A stretch of DNA of 51,664 nt from Alistipes sp. CAG:435 (GTDB lineage Bacteria > Bacteroidota > Bacteroidia > Bacteroidales > UBA932). Of this stretch, positions 8,135 to 16,422 are shown in pieces. Numbering within the stretch: the stretch's first letter is position 1; every line of letters begins with the position of its first letter. The DNA is taken from positions 23,555-75,218 of the forward strand of contig FR893165.1 in the NCBI GenBank assembly GCA_000433355.1. Reading direction: 5' to 3'. A program made the translations under genes and the position numbers. Below the pieces are notes generated by a model. It searched no databases. It was not told the origin of the DNA and saw only the letters and a list, made by a program, of their open reading frames with translations.

Positions 8135-8878
8135 ATGGCAATAAAGAAGATTTTGATCTCACAGCGCGCTCCGATGAACGACGCACCCTACGTCGCACTG
8201 AAAGAGAAATTCGGCGTTGACATCACATTCAAGCAGTTCTTTCTCATCGAGCCCCTCTCTTCCAGAGAGTTCAGGGCGCAGAGGATAAACATTCTGGATT
8301 ACACCGCAATCATTTTCTCGTCCCGCCATACTATTGACGCGTTCTATGGCCTGTGCGATGAACTGAGGGTCAAGGTTCCGGAGACAATGAAGTATTTCTG
8401 CACGACCGAGGCCGTGGCGATGTACCTTCAGAAGCACATCGTTTACCGCAAGCGCAAGATATTTTTCGGCAACGGGACTCCCGAGTCCATCATAGAACAG
8501 ATCGGAACCAAGCACAAGGGTGAGAAGTTCCTTGTGACCCAGTCCGACTCAAGCAACAGTTCTCCGCTGACGAATCTGATGGAAGCGCAGAAACTTGATT
8601 ACAAGACAGCCGTGTTCGTCAAGTCTGTGCCTCAGGACCTTAAGGAGATGAACCTGCAGGACTACGACATGATCGTATTCTACAATCCGTACGACATCAA
8701 GTCCCTCTACGAGAACTTCCCTGAGTTCCAGCAGGGAGACATCAAGTTCGTGGCCTACGGGAAATCCATCGTGAAGGCGATGGAGGAAGCCGGCCTCAAG
8801 ATCGAGATCCAGGCTCCGACTCCGGAGGCTCCGTCCGTGGCCCGCGCGATCGAGCTTTACCTCAACGCCCAGAAATAG
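8135..8878 (+). CDS. hemD: Uroporphyrinogen-III synthase
   Basis: 247 residues. The protein begins MAIKKILISQRAPMNDAPY, typical of Bacteroidota HemD, and shows the two-domain Rossmann-like pattern with IIFSSRHTIDAFYGL (domain 2 entry) and the C-terminal FVAYGKSIVKAMEEAG segment. HemD cyclises hydroxymethylbilane to uroporphyrinogen III in tetrapyrrole synthesis. ATG 8135 is chosen over a GTG at 8102 that would only add 11 non-conserved residues. No other heme gene is in the window; rnpA follows after 8 nt. Confidence 0.85.
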   Translation: MAIKKILISQRAPMNDAPYVALKEKFGVDITFKQFFLIEPLSSREFRAQRINILDYTAIIFSSRHTIDAFYGLCDELRVKVPETMKYFCTTEAVAMYLQKHIVYRKRKIFFGNGTPESIIEQIGTKHKGEKFLVTQSDSSNSSPLTNLMEAQKLDYKTAVFVKSVPQDLKEMNLQDYDMIVFYNPYDIKSLYENFPEFQQGDIKFVAYGKSIVKAMEEAGLKIEIQAPTPEAPSVARAIELYLNAQK

Positions 8879-8886
8879 TTACAGAA

Positions 8887-9258
8887 ATGTTCACTCTACC
8901 GAAATCCGAGCGGCTTCACGGGAAGTCGAAGATTTCGGCTCTGATGTCAAGGGGCCGCTGGGGCTTCACGTCCGGTCTCAAATACTGTTTTCTGAAAGAA
9001 GAGGATGCCAATGATGGGATTCCGTCACAAGCCAATTCCATTATCGTGTCTGTTCCCAAGCGGCTTTTCAAGCGGGCCGTCAAGCGAAACCTGCTGAAAC
9101 GCAGGCTCAGGGAAGCCTACAGGACCCAGAAGGACATTCTCCCTCCGAAAGGATATTCAATACTGTTCCTTTATAACACAAAGGAGGTCTTGGAATATTC
9201 GGCTTTGCGGGAGCAGGTCGCCTCGGTTCTTCAAAAACTTGCGGAACATGAAACCTAG
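8887..9258 (+). CDS. rnpA: Ribonuclease P protein component
   Basis: 123 residues. It has the family's FTLPKSERLHGKSKI opening and the RNR-type motif KRAVKRNLLKRRLREAYR (about residues 62-79), whose basic residues contact the P RNA. It binds the RNase P RNA and aids 5' maturation of tRNA precursors. Its 3' end overlaps yidD by 11 nt, the common rnpA-yidD coupling; rpmH, often upstream in other phyla, is absent here and hemD takes that place. Confidence 0.92.
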   Translation: MFTLPKSERLHGKSKISALMSRGRWGFTSGLKYCFLKEEDANDGIPSQANSIIVSVPKRLFKRAVKRNLLKRRLREAYRTQKDILPPKGYSILFLYNTKEVLEYSALREQVASVLQKLAEHET

Positions 9259-9508
9259 CGGGAATATTCCTCCATGGAGACAACGGATCAGGAAAGTGTG
9301 CATCGCACCGTTTCTGGCCCTGATCTGGTTCTACCGCACCTGCATCGGGCCTTATATTCCAAAGACATGCAGGTTCGAGCCGTCGTGCTCAACCTACGCC
9401 ATCGAGGCGTTGAAGAAGTGGGGACCGATCAAAGGGTTGTTCCTGACTGTCTGGAGAATCCTTCGTTGCAATCCTTGGGGCGGCAGCGGGTATGATCCCG
9501 TCCCTTAG
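9248..9508 (+). CDS. yidD: Membrane protein insertion efficiency factor YidD
   Basis: 86 residues. The sequence FLALIWFYRTCIGPYIPKTC followed by RFEPSCSTYAIEALKKWG and the C-terminal ILRCNPWGGSGYDPVP is the near-invariant YidD signature, with its amphipathic helix and conserved Cys residues. It assists YidC-dependent insertion of inner-membrane proteins. ATG 9248 gives the usual family length; a TTG at 9239 would add three residues. Coupled to rnpA by an 11-nt overlap. Confidence 0.93.
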   Translation: MKPSGNIPPWRQRIRKVCIAPFLALIWFYRTCIGPYIPKTCRFEPSCSTYAIEALKKWGPIKGLFLTVWRILRCNPWGGSGYDPVP

Positions 9509-9515
9509 ATTTTGG

Positions 9516-9537
9516 CGCTTCGACAGGCCCGGCGACC
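9516..9537. repeat. Short palindrome-half repeat, CGCTTCGACAGGC family
   Basis: CGCTTCGACAGGCCCGGCGA lies in the 36-nt gap between the convergent yidD and DUF4293 genes. It matches the elements at 25212 and 30824-30955, with the shared head CGCTTCGACA. Confidence 0.6.
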
Positions 9538-9544
9538 AGATGAA

Positions 9545-9982
9545 TCAGATCTTGTGATTCTTCTTCCGGGAACGGAGGTGCGAGACGCTCTCCACAAGGA
9601 GTTGGTCCCTAAGAATATACCTCGCGGCGATGAAATTCAGGATGGCCGCCACAAGCGGGAACACCGCGGTGAACTTGAATATCCACTCCTTGTCAGCCGT
9701 GAAGTAATCCACTCCGATCCAAGTCTGAAGGGCGATCATCAGGATGGCGGAAAGCACGGCTGTGCGCATCTGGAAGACACGCGCGTTGAAAGTGAACACC
9801 GCCAACAGCTGAAGGATGGTGATCAGAATCAAAAGGATAAGGTAAGGGGTGTACTTAATGTAGGTCAACTCGACGGAATGAACTCCGCCGGGACCTAAGG
9901 TAAACGCCTTGACACTGAAGAAAAGCGCCACTATCAAACCTGTGGCGATGCACAGGTATAAAGTTTGAAGTCTCTGCCACAT
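9545..9982 (-). CDS. DUF4293 membrane protein
   Basis: 145 residues opening MWQRLQTLYLCIATGLIVAL, typical of DUF4293, with four hydrophobic helices and short loops and a basic C-terminus (RSRKKNHKI). Function unknown; the family is restricted to Bacteroidota. It is a single gene, convergent with yidD and divergent from the nucleoside phosphorylase. A TATTTTTG box ends just 6 nt before its ATG. Confidence 0.82.
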   Translation of the reverse strand: MWQRLQTLYLCIATGLIVALFFSVKAFTLGPGGVHSVELTYIKYTPYLILLILITILQLLAVFTFNARVFQMRTAVLSAILMIALQTWIGVDYFTADKEWIFKFTAVFPLVAAILNFIAARYILRDQLLVESVSHLRSRKKNHKI

Positions 9983-9988
9983 ATTTCA

Positions 9989-9996
9989 CAAAAATA
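9989..9996 (-). promoter_or_regulatory. Putative -7 box of the DUF4293 gene
   Basis: TATTTTTG on the minus strand, 6 nt before the ATG, implying a leaderless or near-leaderless mRNA. No TTTG -33 box is evident at about 20 nt. Confidence 0.4.
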
Positions 9997-10017
9997 GTTA
10001 ATTCCGTTGAATATTCT

Positions 10018-10025
10018 TATATTTG
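10018..10025 (+). promoter_or_regulatory. Putative -7 box of the nucleoside phosphorylase gene
   Basis: TATATTTG, an exact TAnnTTTG match, 26 nt before ATG 10052. No convincing -33 box. Confidence 0.45.
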
Positions 10026-10051
10026 GCGAGTTAATCATTAAAATTCATATT

Positions 10052-10921
10052 ATGAGAATAGCAGAATCTGAATTAATCATCAACGATGACGGCTCGGCGT
10101 TCCACATCCATCTGAAACCGGAAGAGCTGGCTGACATCGTCATCCTCGTCGGCGACCCTGGAAGAGTGGATATGGTCGCCGGATTCCTCACCGACATCGA
10201 GTTCCGCCACCAGTCAAGGGAGTTCGTCTCCACGACCGGCAAGTATAACGGCAAGAGAGTCACCGTGTTGTCAACCGGAATCGGAACCGACAACATCGAC
10301 ATCGTGATGACTGAGCTGGACGCCCTCGCGAATGTGGACTTCACCACCCGCGAGCCGAAGAAGGAGCACAGGACCCTCACGATCCTCAGGATCGGAACCT
10401 GCGGGGCTGTCCAGGCCGACATTCCGCTCGGATCAGCGATTTTCTCCCACTATTCCGTGGGCTGCGACGGTCTGATGAACTGGTACGAAGGCCGTGACGA
10501 ACTCTCCAACCTTGAGATGGAGAAGGCTTTCAAGGAGCACACGCATTGGGACAAGAACCTTCCTTCGCCATATTTCGTGAAGGCCAGCGAGAAGCTGATC
10601 AAGAAGTTCGAGGACTGCTCGGTAAAAGGCATGACAATCTCTGCCTCAGGATTTTACGGACCTCAGGGCAGAGTCGTGAGACAGGGCCTGGCGATGCCGG
10701 ATATGCTTGAGGACTTCGAGTCCTTCCGCTTCGGGGAATATCGGATCACCAATTTCGAGATGGAAAGCTCGGCGGTCGCAGGAATGGCCAAACGTCTCGG
10801 ACACGAGGCCGGCACGATCTGCTGCGCCATCGCCAACCGCTACCTCAAGAGCAGCAACCCGGACTACAAACCACAGGTGCGCGCCCTCGTGGAACTCGCC
10901 CTGAACAAACTCTGCGAATAG
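10052..10921 (+). CDS. Nucleoside phosphorylase (uridine phosphorylase-like)
   Basis: 289 residues. Features of the NP-I family are visible: the phosphate-binding VILVGDPGRVDMVAGF near residue 30, GIGTDNIDIVMTELDAL near 80, LTILRIGTCGAVQADIPLG near 112, and the ribose-binding ITNFEMESSAVAGMA with its Met-Glu near 233. The family reversibly splits nucleosides with phosphate in pyrimidine or purine salvage. Length and the FEMESS motif suit uridine phosphorylase, but purine specificity cannot be excluded. Start ATG 10052 is preferred over an upstream TTG extension because the promoter box lies in between. Convergent with the LytTR gene, 14 nt apart. Confidence 0.88.
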   Translation: MRIAESELIINDDGSAFHIHLKPEELADIVILVGDPGRVDMVAGFLTDIEFRHQSREFVSTTGKYNGKRVTVLSTGIGTDNIDIVMTELDALANVDFTTREPKKEHRTLTILRIGTCGAVQADIPLGSAIFSHYSVGCDGLMNWYEGRDELSNLEMEKAFKEHTHWDKNLPSPYFVKASEKLIKKFEDCSVKGMTISASGFYGPQGRVVRQGLAMPDMLEDFESFRFGEYRITNFEMESSAVAGMAKRLGHEAGTICCAIANRYLKSSNPDYKPQVRALVELALNKLCE

Positions 10922-10935
10922 AAGAAACGGGAATA

Positions 10936-11820
10936 TCACTCCATACGGCGTCCTGAACTGTTGTTGAAACGGCTCAGGACGTTTTCTGAATATGTCTTGG
11001 TGATCGGGATAGGTGCGATTGAGTCGTTGTCAAGATCCAGTTCGTAGCCGTCCTTCTCCTTGCGCAGGACCTTGACCTTGTCCATATTCACAATATATTT
11101 TCTGTGGCAACGCACAAGGCTGCTTCCACGGAAACTCTCCTCCACGGTCTTGAGACGGCAGCGGAGCATATAGCGCTTCAGGTCGCCCTTGCTGTCGGTG
11201 TACCAGACCACGATGTAGTTGTCGTCAGACTCGATGTAGTAGAGATTCGAGGCGCTGACGCACAGTTTCAGGTCACCGCTATTGTCGAAAAGCGTGATCA
11301 TCTCCAACTGTGAGACCGGCACAGCCTCGTCAGAGACCACATTGCCGTAGTTCATCAGACGGATGATCTGGTTCTTGTCCTGAATGGCGTAGTACATCCC
11401 GGCAAGGATGTAAGGAATTATCAGAGAAGTGTTTCCGTACAACAACGCCTTTCCCAGCGTCGCCGGGAACTGATCCCACCCGATGCCTGTGATCGGCACG
11501 GTGATGAATGAATATGCCAGACAGATCACGATGACCTCGCAGACGCACCACGTTATGTAGCCCAGAAAATTCATCTTCAGCTTGTTTCTAGTCTTGTACA
11601 TTATGTATTTGCTGAGGATCACGATCATAAGCGAGCCGAGCGCGAAAAGCACCGTGAAAACGAAGAATCTGGAGTTCCCGAGCGCCATCCAACTGTTGTG
11701 CGAGAACGGCAGGCTGACCAGAAGGAACACGATGGAGAACAACGCCGTGAATGTCACGGTGTAGATAAGTTGGTTCTTGCCACGAAGATAGCCGGGCAGA
11801 GGCTTGTTGAAAAAACTCAT
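10936..11820 (-). CDS. Membrane-anchored LytTR transcriptional regulator
   Basis: 294 residues. The N-terminal half has four hydrophobic helices (about 18-40, 50-70, 85-107, 125-145). The C-terminal half (about 185-285) is a LytTR DNA-binding domain: LYYIESDDNYIVVWY, LRCRLKTVEESF and VRCHRKYIVNMDKVKVLR are its classical motifs. There is no receiver domain, so it is not a standard two-component regulator; it probably senses a membrane or external cue directly. Targets unknown. Divergent from the fab cluster with a 194-nt shared intergenic region. Confidence 0.9.
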   Translation of the reverse strand: MSFFNKPLPGYLRGKNQLIYTVTFTALFSIVFLLVSLPFSHNSWMALGNSRFFVFTVLFALGSLMIVILSKYIMYKTRNKLKMNFLGYITWCVCEVIVICLAYSFITVPITGIGWDQFPATLGKALLYGNTSLIIPYILAGMYYAIQDKNQIIRLMNYGNVVSDEAVPVSQLEMITLFDNSGDLKLCVSASNLYYIESDDNYIVVWYTDSKGDLKRYMLRCRLKTVEESFRGSSLVRCHRKYIVNMDKVKVLRKEKDGYELDLDNDSIAPIPITKTYSENVLSRFNNSSGRRME

Positions 11821-11839
11821 CCTTTCCTCTTTTATATGG

Positions 11840-11868
11840 CAAATATAACACTTTTTAGGTTTATCAAA
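11840..11868 (-). promoter_or_regulatory. Promoter of the LytTR regulator gene
   Basis: Minus-strand TATATTTG (11847-11840) with TTTG (11868-11865) 17 nt upstream, a slightly short spacer. The -7 box ends 19 nt before the ATG. Confidence 0.55.
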
Positions 11869-11952
11869 AACCGGAGATTCACCACAAATCCGGACAAATC
11901 GCCACTAAAAACATCGAGATGGCTACACCACGGGCACATTCACCACTTAATT

Positions 11953-11983
11953 TTTGAGCGATTTTGGCATATTCATATTTTTG
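11953..11983 (+). promoter_or_regulatory. Promoter of the fab cluster
   Basis: TTTG (11953-11956), a 19-nt spacer, then TATTTTTG (11976-11983), a full match to the Bacteroidota consensus, 31 nt before the fabH ATG. Confidence 0.65.
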
Positions 11984-12014
11984 TCGGCGAGAATACATTA
12001 ATATTAGTGAATAT

Positions 12015-12962
12015 ATGAAAATCATCGGTACAGGAAGCGCGCTTCCAAAAAAGGTCGTGACCAATGATATGCTTGCGGGATTTCTGGACACCAGCGACGA
12101 GTGGATCTACCCTCGCACCGGAATCAAGACAAGACACGTGATCACAGACGAGAATCTGGAGGATCTCGGAACCGAAGCCGTACGAAAGGCTCTTGAGATG
12201 TCCGGACTGAAAGCCGAAGACATCGACCTCTTCATAGTCTCCAATGTCGTTTCCGAATATATCACCCCGGGAATGAGCTGCATCATCGGTGAAAAACTCG
12301 GACTCAAATGCCCGATGTTCGACATCAACTGCGCTTGTCCGGGATTCGTCTATGCCTTGGATATGGCGGAGACATACTACAAGGCCGGAAAGATCAGGAA
12401 CGCCATCGTGGCGTGCGTCGAGGAGCCGACCAGAATGGCCAGTTGGAAAGACAGAGGAACATGTGTCCTGTTCGGAGACGGGGCCGGAGCAGTAGTGCTG
12501 ACCGAAGGGGACAACATCAAAGGCACAAAACTGCATGCAGAGCCATCCAAGGATGAGATCTGGCAGTTCAGGACACTTGTTGACACGCCTTACATCACAA
12601 AAAAGGAAGAGGACGTCCCGATGCAGATGAAAGGCCGGGAGGTGTTCAAGTTCGCGGTCAAGGCGTGCACGGAAGGTGTGCAAAGTCTTCTGGACGAAGT
12701 GGGAATCGACAAGAGCGAGGTGGCATACTTCATGATTCATCAGGCCAACCAGAGAATAATCGACTCGATCATCAACTATATGGGTCAGCCTGCGGAGAAG
12801 TTCCCCGTCAACATCACCGATCACGGAAATTCCTCGTCAGCCTCCTGCCCTATCCTTTTGGACGAATGTAACCGGAAGGGGATGTTCAAAAAGGGGGATA
12901 TTTTAGTCTTTAGCGCATTTGGAGCCGGACTTCTCTCAGGAGCAGCCATAGTTGAGTGGTAA
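12015..12962 (+). CDS. fabH: 3-oxoacyl-ACP synthase III
   Basis: 315 residues. Catalytic triad of KAS III is visible: Cys about 108 in NCACPGFVYALDMAE, His in FMIHQANQRII and Asn in DHGNSSSASCPILL. The N-terminus IIGTGSALPKKVVTN and the DTSDEWIYPRTGIKTR segment are family hallmarks. The enzyme condenses acyl-CoA with malonyl-ACP to start fatty-acid synthesis. ATG 12015 fits the family start; the longer frame upstream would run through the promoter box. First of four fatty-acid genes on the plus strand. Confidence 0.95.
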   Translation: MKIIGTGSALPKKVVTNDMLAGFLDTSDEWIYPRTGIKTRHVITDENLEDLGTEAVRKALEMSGLKAEDIDLFIVSNVVSEYITPGMSCIIGEKLGLKCPMFDINCACPGFVYALDMAETYYKAGKIRNAIVACVEEPTRMASWKDRGTCVLFGDGAGAVVLTEGDNIKGTKLHAEPSKDEIWQFRTLVDTPYITKKEEDVPMQMKGREVFKFAVKACTEGVQSLLDEVGIDKSEVAYFMIHQANQRIIDSIINYMGQPAEKFPVNITDHGNSSSASCPILLDECNRKGMFKKGDILVFSAFGAGLLSGAAIVEW

Positions 12963-12978
12963 TCCGAACATTAATTAT

Positions 12979-12986
12979 TATATTTG
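12979..12986 (+). promoter_or_regulatory. Possible internal -7 box upstream of fabK
   Basis: TATATTTG, ending 7 nt before ATG 12994, with no good -33 box. If used it would give an almost leaderless fabK transcript in addition to read-through from fabH. Confidence 0.35.
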
Positions 12987-12993
12987 CAACTAT

Positions 12994-13941
12994 ATGATAA
13001 AAAGTATTATATGTGACTTGCTCGGAATCGAGCGTCCTCTGTTCCAGGGAGGTATGGCCTGGATCGCTGATGCGAAACTGGCAGCCGCCGTCTCAAACGC
13101 CGGTGGACTTGGACTGATCTCTTCAATCAACTTCGGCACGGAAGCCGTCAGGGAAGAGATCCGCAAATGCAAGACTTTGACAGATAAGCCATTCGGTGTC
13201 AACATCATGCTCCAGGCTCCTAACGCCGGAGAAGTGGCGGACATGATCATCGAGGAAGGCGTGAAGATCGTGACGACCGGAGCCGGCTCCCCTGCCGCCT
13301 ATATGGAGAAATGGAAGGCCGCCGGAATCAAGGTCATCCCTGTTGTGGCGTCCGTTGCCTACGCACTCAAGATGCAGGAACTCGGAGCGACAGCCGTTGT
13401 GGCCGAAGGCGCGGAATCCGGAGGACATATCGGGGATATCCATACAATGGCGCTTGTACCGCAAGTGGTTGATGCCTTGGATATTCCAGTCCTTGCCGCG
13501 GGTGGAATATTCGATGGCAGAGGGGTTGCGGCCGCTTTTATGCTCGGAGCCAAGGGCGTTCAGGTCGGGACGAGGTTCCTCATCGCCGACGAGTGCCATA
13601 TTCACGAGAATTACAAGGCCAGACTGATCGCCGCGTCCGATGTCAGCACAATGGTGACCGGCAAGTCACTCGGAGACGCTGTCCGTGGCCTCAAGACCCC
13701 GTTCGCGAAGAAATTTTTCAAGATGGAATATGACCCTGCGGTGCCTAAGGAAGAGGTTCTGAAGTTCGGCACCGGATCTATGCGCAAGGCAGTCTTTGAC
13801 GGAGACCTTGCTGGAGGAAGCTTCCTCGCCGGTGAGGTTGCCGGAATGATCAAGAAGAAAGAGACCGCCAGGGAGATCGTCGAAGACCTGATGGACGGAG
13901 CGGAGAAACTGCTCGCCGGGGCCCCTGGATTTCTGGCTTAA
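12994..13941 (+). CDS. fabK: Enoyl-ACP reductase II (FabK), FMN-dependent
   Basis: 315 residues of the nitronate monooxygenase/FabK TIM-barrel family. Seen: GIERPLFQGGMAWIADAKLA, AVSNAGGLGLISS, PFGVNIML, then VVAEGAESGGHIG (a FabK-type EGxExGGHxG), VLAAGGIFDGRGVAAA and GAKGVQVGTRFL for FMN phosphate binding. Given its place between fabH and fabF, FabK (final reduction in each elongation cycle) is far likelier than nitronate oxidation. It would make the organism less dependent on a FabI-type reductase, although a FabI elsewhere cannot be excluded. It starts 31 nt after fabH. Confidence 0.9.
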   Translation: MIKSIICDLLGIERPLFQGGMAWIADAKLAAAVSNAGGLGLISSINFGTEAVREEIRKCKTLTDKPFGVNIMLQAPNAGEVADMIIEEGVKIVTTGAGSPAAYMEKWKAAGIKVIPVVASVAYALKMQELGATAVVAEGAESGGHIGDIHTMALVPQVVDALDIPVLAAGGIFDGRGVAAAFMLGAKGVQVGTRFLIADECHIHENYKARLIAASDVSTMVTGKSLGDAVRGLKTPFAKKFFKMEYDPAVPKEEVLKFGTGSMRKAVFDGDLAGGSFLAGEVAGMIKKKETAREIVEDLMDGAEKLLAGAPGFLA

Positions 13942-13965
13942 ATCAATGATTATAAAGGATAAAAC

Positions 13966-15225
13966 ATGAATAAAAGAGTAGTTATAACTGGAATGGGAGT
14001 CATCTCCCCTGTAGGAAATGATGTGAACACATTCTGGAGCAATCTGTGCGACGGAGTGTGCGGAATCGAGGCCATCAAGGCTTTCCCGACCGACAATCTG
14101 CCGGTTGGAATCGCCGGAATCATCAAGGGCTTCAAGGCTGAGGAATACGGCATGGACAAACCTTTCATCAGAAAGCAGGATCTGTTCACCCAGTACGGAG
14201 TAGCCGCGGCTTACCAGGCCATTAAGCAGTCCGGCCTCGCCTCACAGGGTGAAGGCCAGAACATCGACCCGTTCAGACTCGGCGTTTATTTCGGTTCCGG
14301 AATCGGCGGATTCGCCACCCAGTACAGGGAGATCGCCAAGATGATCGAGGATCCTTCCGGCCAGTGGATCTCACCGTTGTTCATCCCTACGATGATCTCC
14401 AACATCGCCGCCGGCCACATCGCGATCATGCACCACGCCGAAGGCCCTTGCCTTGACATCGTGACGGCCTGCGCCACATCCACAAACGCCATGGGAGAGG
14501 CTTTCCGCGCCATCAGGAACGGTTATGCCGATGCCATCATCACAGGAGGATGCGAGAACGCCACAATCCCGATCGGAATCGTAGGATTCGCCAACGCAAA
14601 GGCCCTCTCAAGAGCCACTGATCCAAAATACGCATCCCTTCCGTTCAACGCCAACCGCGCCGGATTCGTGATGGCCGACGGATCAGCCGCCCTTGTGCTT
14701 GAGGAATATGAGCACGCCAAGGCCCGTGGAGCACAGATTCTCGGTGAGATGGTCGGTTACGGCAACACCTGCGATGCCTACCACTCGACCGCACCGAGAC
14801 CGGACGGAACAACCCAGGCGAAGTGCATCGAACTCGCCCTTGAGGAAGCAGGATTCGACAAGGAGAAGGACAACCTCTACATCAACGCTCACGGAACTGG
14901 CACAAAGTTAAACGATGTCGCCGAGACACTCGCTTACAAGAACGCACTCGGAGACTTTGCCTACAAGGCTCACATCAGTTCCATCAAGTCCATGACCGGA
15001 CACATGTTCGGAGCGGCGGGAGCGGCCGAGGCAATCGCCACGGTGCTCGCCCTTCGTGACGGAATCTGCCCTCCAACAATCAATCTGGACACTCCGGATC
15101 CGGAATGCGATCTTGACTATACTCCTAACAAGGCTGTCAAGACAGACCTGACGCTCGGAATCTCCGACTCGTTCGGATTCGGTGGACACGACGCCTGCGT
15201 CGCCTTCAGAAAATACGAAGGATAA
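13966..15225 (+). CDS. fabF: 3-oxoacyl-ACP synthase II
   Basis: 419 residues. KAS II active site: Cys169 in DIVTACATSTNAMGEAF, first His in NAHGTGTKLND and second His in SIKSMTGHMFGAAGA. The N-terminal RVVITGMGVISPVGND is canonical. It elongates acyl-ACP by condensation with malonyl-ACP. Lies 24 nt after fabK and 22 nt before fabZ, with the same strand, so probably one operon. No acpP, fabD or fabG is present in this cluster. Confidence 0.96.
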   Translation: MNKRVVITGMGVISPVGNDVNTFWSNLCDGVCGIEAIKAFPTDNLPVGIAGIIKGFKAEEYGMDKPFIRKQDLFTQYGVAAAYQAIKQSGLASQGEGQNIDPFRLGVYFGSGIGGFATQYREIAKMIEDPSGQWISPLFIPTMISNIAAGHIAIMHHAEGPCLDIVTACATSTNAMGEAFRAIRNGYADAIITGGCENATIPIGIVGFANAKALSRATDPKYASLPFNANRAGFVMADGSAALVLEEYEHAKARGAQILGEMVGYGNTCDAYHSTAPRPDGTTQAKCIELALEEAGFDKEKDNLYINAHGTGTKLNDVAETLAYKNALGDFAYKAHISSIKSMTGHMFGAAGAAEAIATVLALRDGICPPTINLDTPDPECDLDYTPNKAVKTDLTLGISDSFGFGGHDACVAFRKYEG

Positions 15226-15247
15226 GTCCATTAAAAGTCCAAGTGTT

Positions 15248-15667
15248 ATGAATATCGAAGAAATCAAACAATTCATGCCGCACCGTGAGCCTATGCTTCT
15301 TATAGAAGAGGCTCACATTGACGAGAACGGTGTCGCGCACTCCCAATACAGAATCAAGGAAGACGAGTTCTTCACAAGAGGGCATTTCCCTGGCAATCCG
15401 ATAGTTCCGGGTGTGATCCAATGCGAGATCATGGCCCAGAGCTGCGCCATTCTCGTCAAGGATGAGATTCCGGGACACATCACTCTCTATGCAGGACTGG
15501 ACAAGGTCCGCTTCAAGAATCCCGTAAAGCCTGGAGACCTTTGTGAGGTGACGGCCACGCTGGACGAGAGAAGAGGCAACCTGTTCTTCTGCTCCGCCAA
15601 ACTGGAAGTCGGCGGCAAACTTTGCTGCAGAGGCACATTGAGTTTCGCCCTTGTACCTATAGAATAG
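15248..15667 (+). CDS. fabZ: 3-hydroxyacyl-ACP dehydratase
   Basis: 139 residues of hot-dog fold. The active-site His is in RGHFPGNPIVPGVIQCEIMA and the Glu in CEIMAQ, as in FabZ. It dehydrates 3-hydroxyacyl-ACP. ATG 15248 gives the usual FabZ opening (MNIEEIKQFMPHREPMLLIE); the in-frame extension back into fabF is rejected. Its stop is immediately followed by the ATG of the next gene (TAGATG). Confidence 0.93.
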   Translation: MNIEEIKQFMPHREPMLLIEEAHIDENGVAHSQYRIKEDEFFTRGHFPGNPIVPGVIQCEIMAQSCAILVKDEIPGHITLYAGLDKVRFKNPVKPGDLCEVTATLDERRGNLFFCSAKLEVGGKLCCRGTLSFALVPIE

Positions 15668-16375
15668 ATGGAGTACAGACGTTTGGGAGAGGACGAGTTC
15701 CGGGATCTGGAGTCACGGATTCTTTACGAGGACAATCATATTCTTGTCTTCAACAAAAGACCTGGAGAGATCGTCCAGGCAGACAAGACCGGGGACGAGT
15801 GTCTGGCCGAGACGCTGAAAGCGTTCATCGCCCAAAGAGATGACAAGCCGGGCAAGGTGTATGTGGGAATTCCGCATCGCCTTGACCGGCCTGTCAGTGG
15901 TATAACAATCCTCGCCAAGACCTCGAAAGCCCTCTCCAGACTCTCCGAGATGTTCCGGTCCGGGAATATTCACAAGACGTACTGGGCATTGTGCTGCGCC
16001 GCGCCTGAGAAAGAATCGGCGGAACTGGACGACTGGCTGGTCCGCAACGAAAAGATGAACAAAAGTTTCATTGCAAGGGGTGGCGAGAAGACTCCCGGAG
16101 CCAAACTCGCCAAACTGATCTACACACATCTGAAAGACACGGAAAGATACTCCTTGATTGAGGTTCAATTGCTTACAGGAAGGCATCACCAGATCCGCTG
16201 TCAGTTGGCGGGCATCGGATGTGTCATCAAAGGAGACCTGAAATACGGTGCTCCGCGATCCAATCCTGACGGAGGGATATGCCTGCACTCCCACGAGATC
16301 AAATTCGTTCACCCTGTCAAGAAAGAGGAGATGGATATCATAGCACCCCCACCGGTTTCCTGGAAACTCGGATAA
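15668..16375 (+). CDS. RluA-family RNA pseudouridine synthase
   Basis: 235 residues. The catalytic Asp lies in IPHRLDRPVSGITILAKT; other family motifs are FRSGNIHKTYWAL and LLTGRHHQIRCQLAGIG. It isomerises uridine to pseudouridine in rRNA or tRNA. There is no N-terminal S4 domain, so it belongs to the short RluA/TruC-like group; the exact target base cannot be assigned. Its ATG abuts the fabZ stop, so it is likely co-transcribed with the fatty-acid genes. Confidence 0.9.
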   Translation: MEYRRLGEDEFRDLESRILYEDNHILVFNKRPGEIVQADKTGDECLAETLKAFIAQRDDKPGKVYVGIPHRLDRPVSGITILAKTSKALSRLSEMFRSGNIHKTYWALCCAAPEKESAELDDWLVRNEKMNKSFIARGGEKTPGAKLAKLIYTHLKDTERYSLIEVQLLTGRHHQIRCQLAGIGCVIKGDLKYGAPRSNPDGGICLHSHEIKFVHPVKKEEMDIIAPPPVSWKLG

Positions 16376-16382
16376 AGAATAT

Positions 16383-16422
16383 AGAGAAGGCGGAGAAACG
16401 AGTTTTCCCGCCTTCTCTTTTA
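16383..16422. terminator. Bidirectional rho-independent terminator
   Basis: An 11-bp perfect stem (AGAGAAGGCGG, 16383-16393, with CCGCCTTCTCT, 16408-16418) with a 14-nt loop, followed by TTTT on the plus strand. It sits between the convergent pseudouridine synthase and AraC genes and could serve both. Confidence 0.85.

Noticed and set aside
12377..12586. Short antisense and alternative frames within fabH
   Set aside because: Overlap fully with a gene that has all KAS III catalytic residues.
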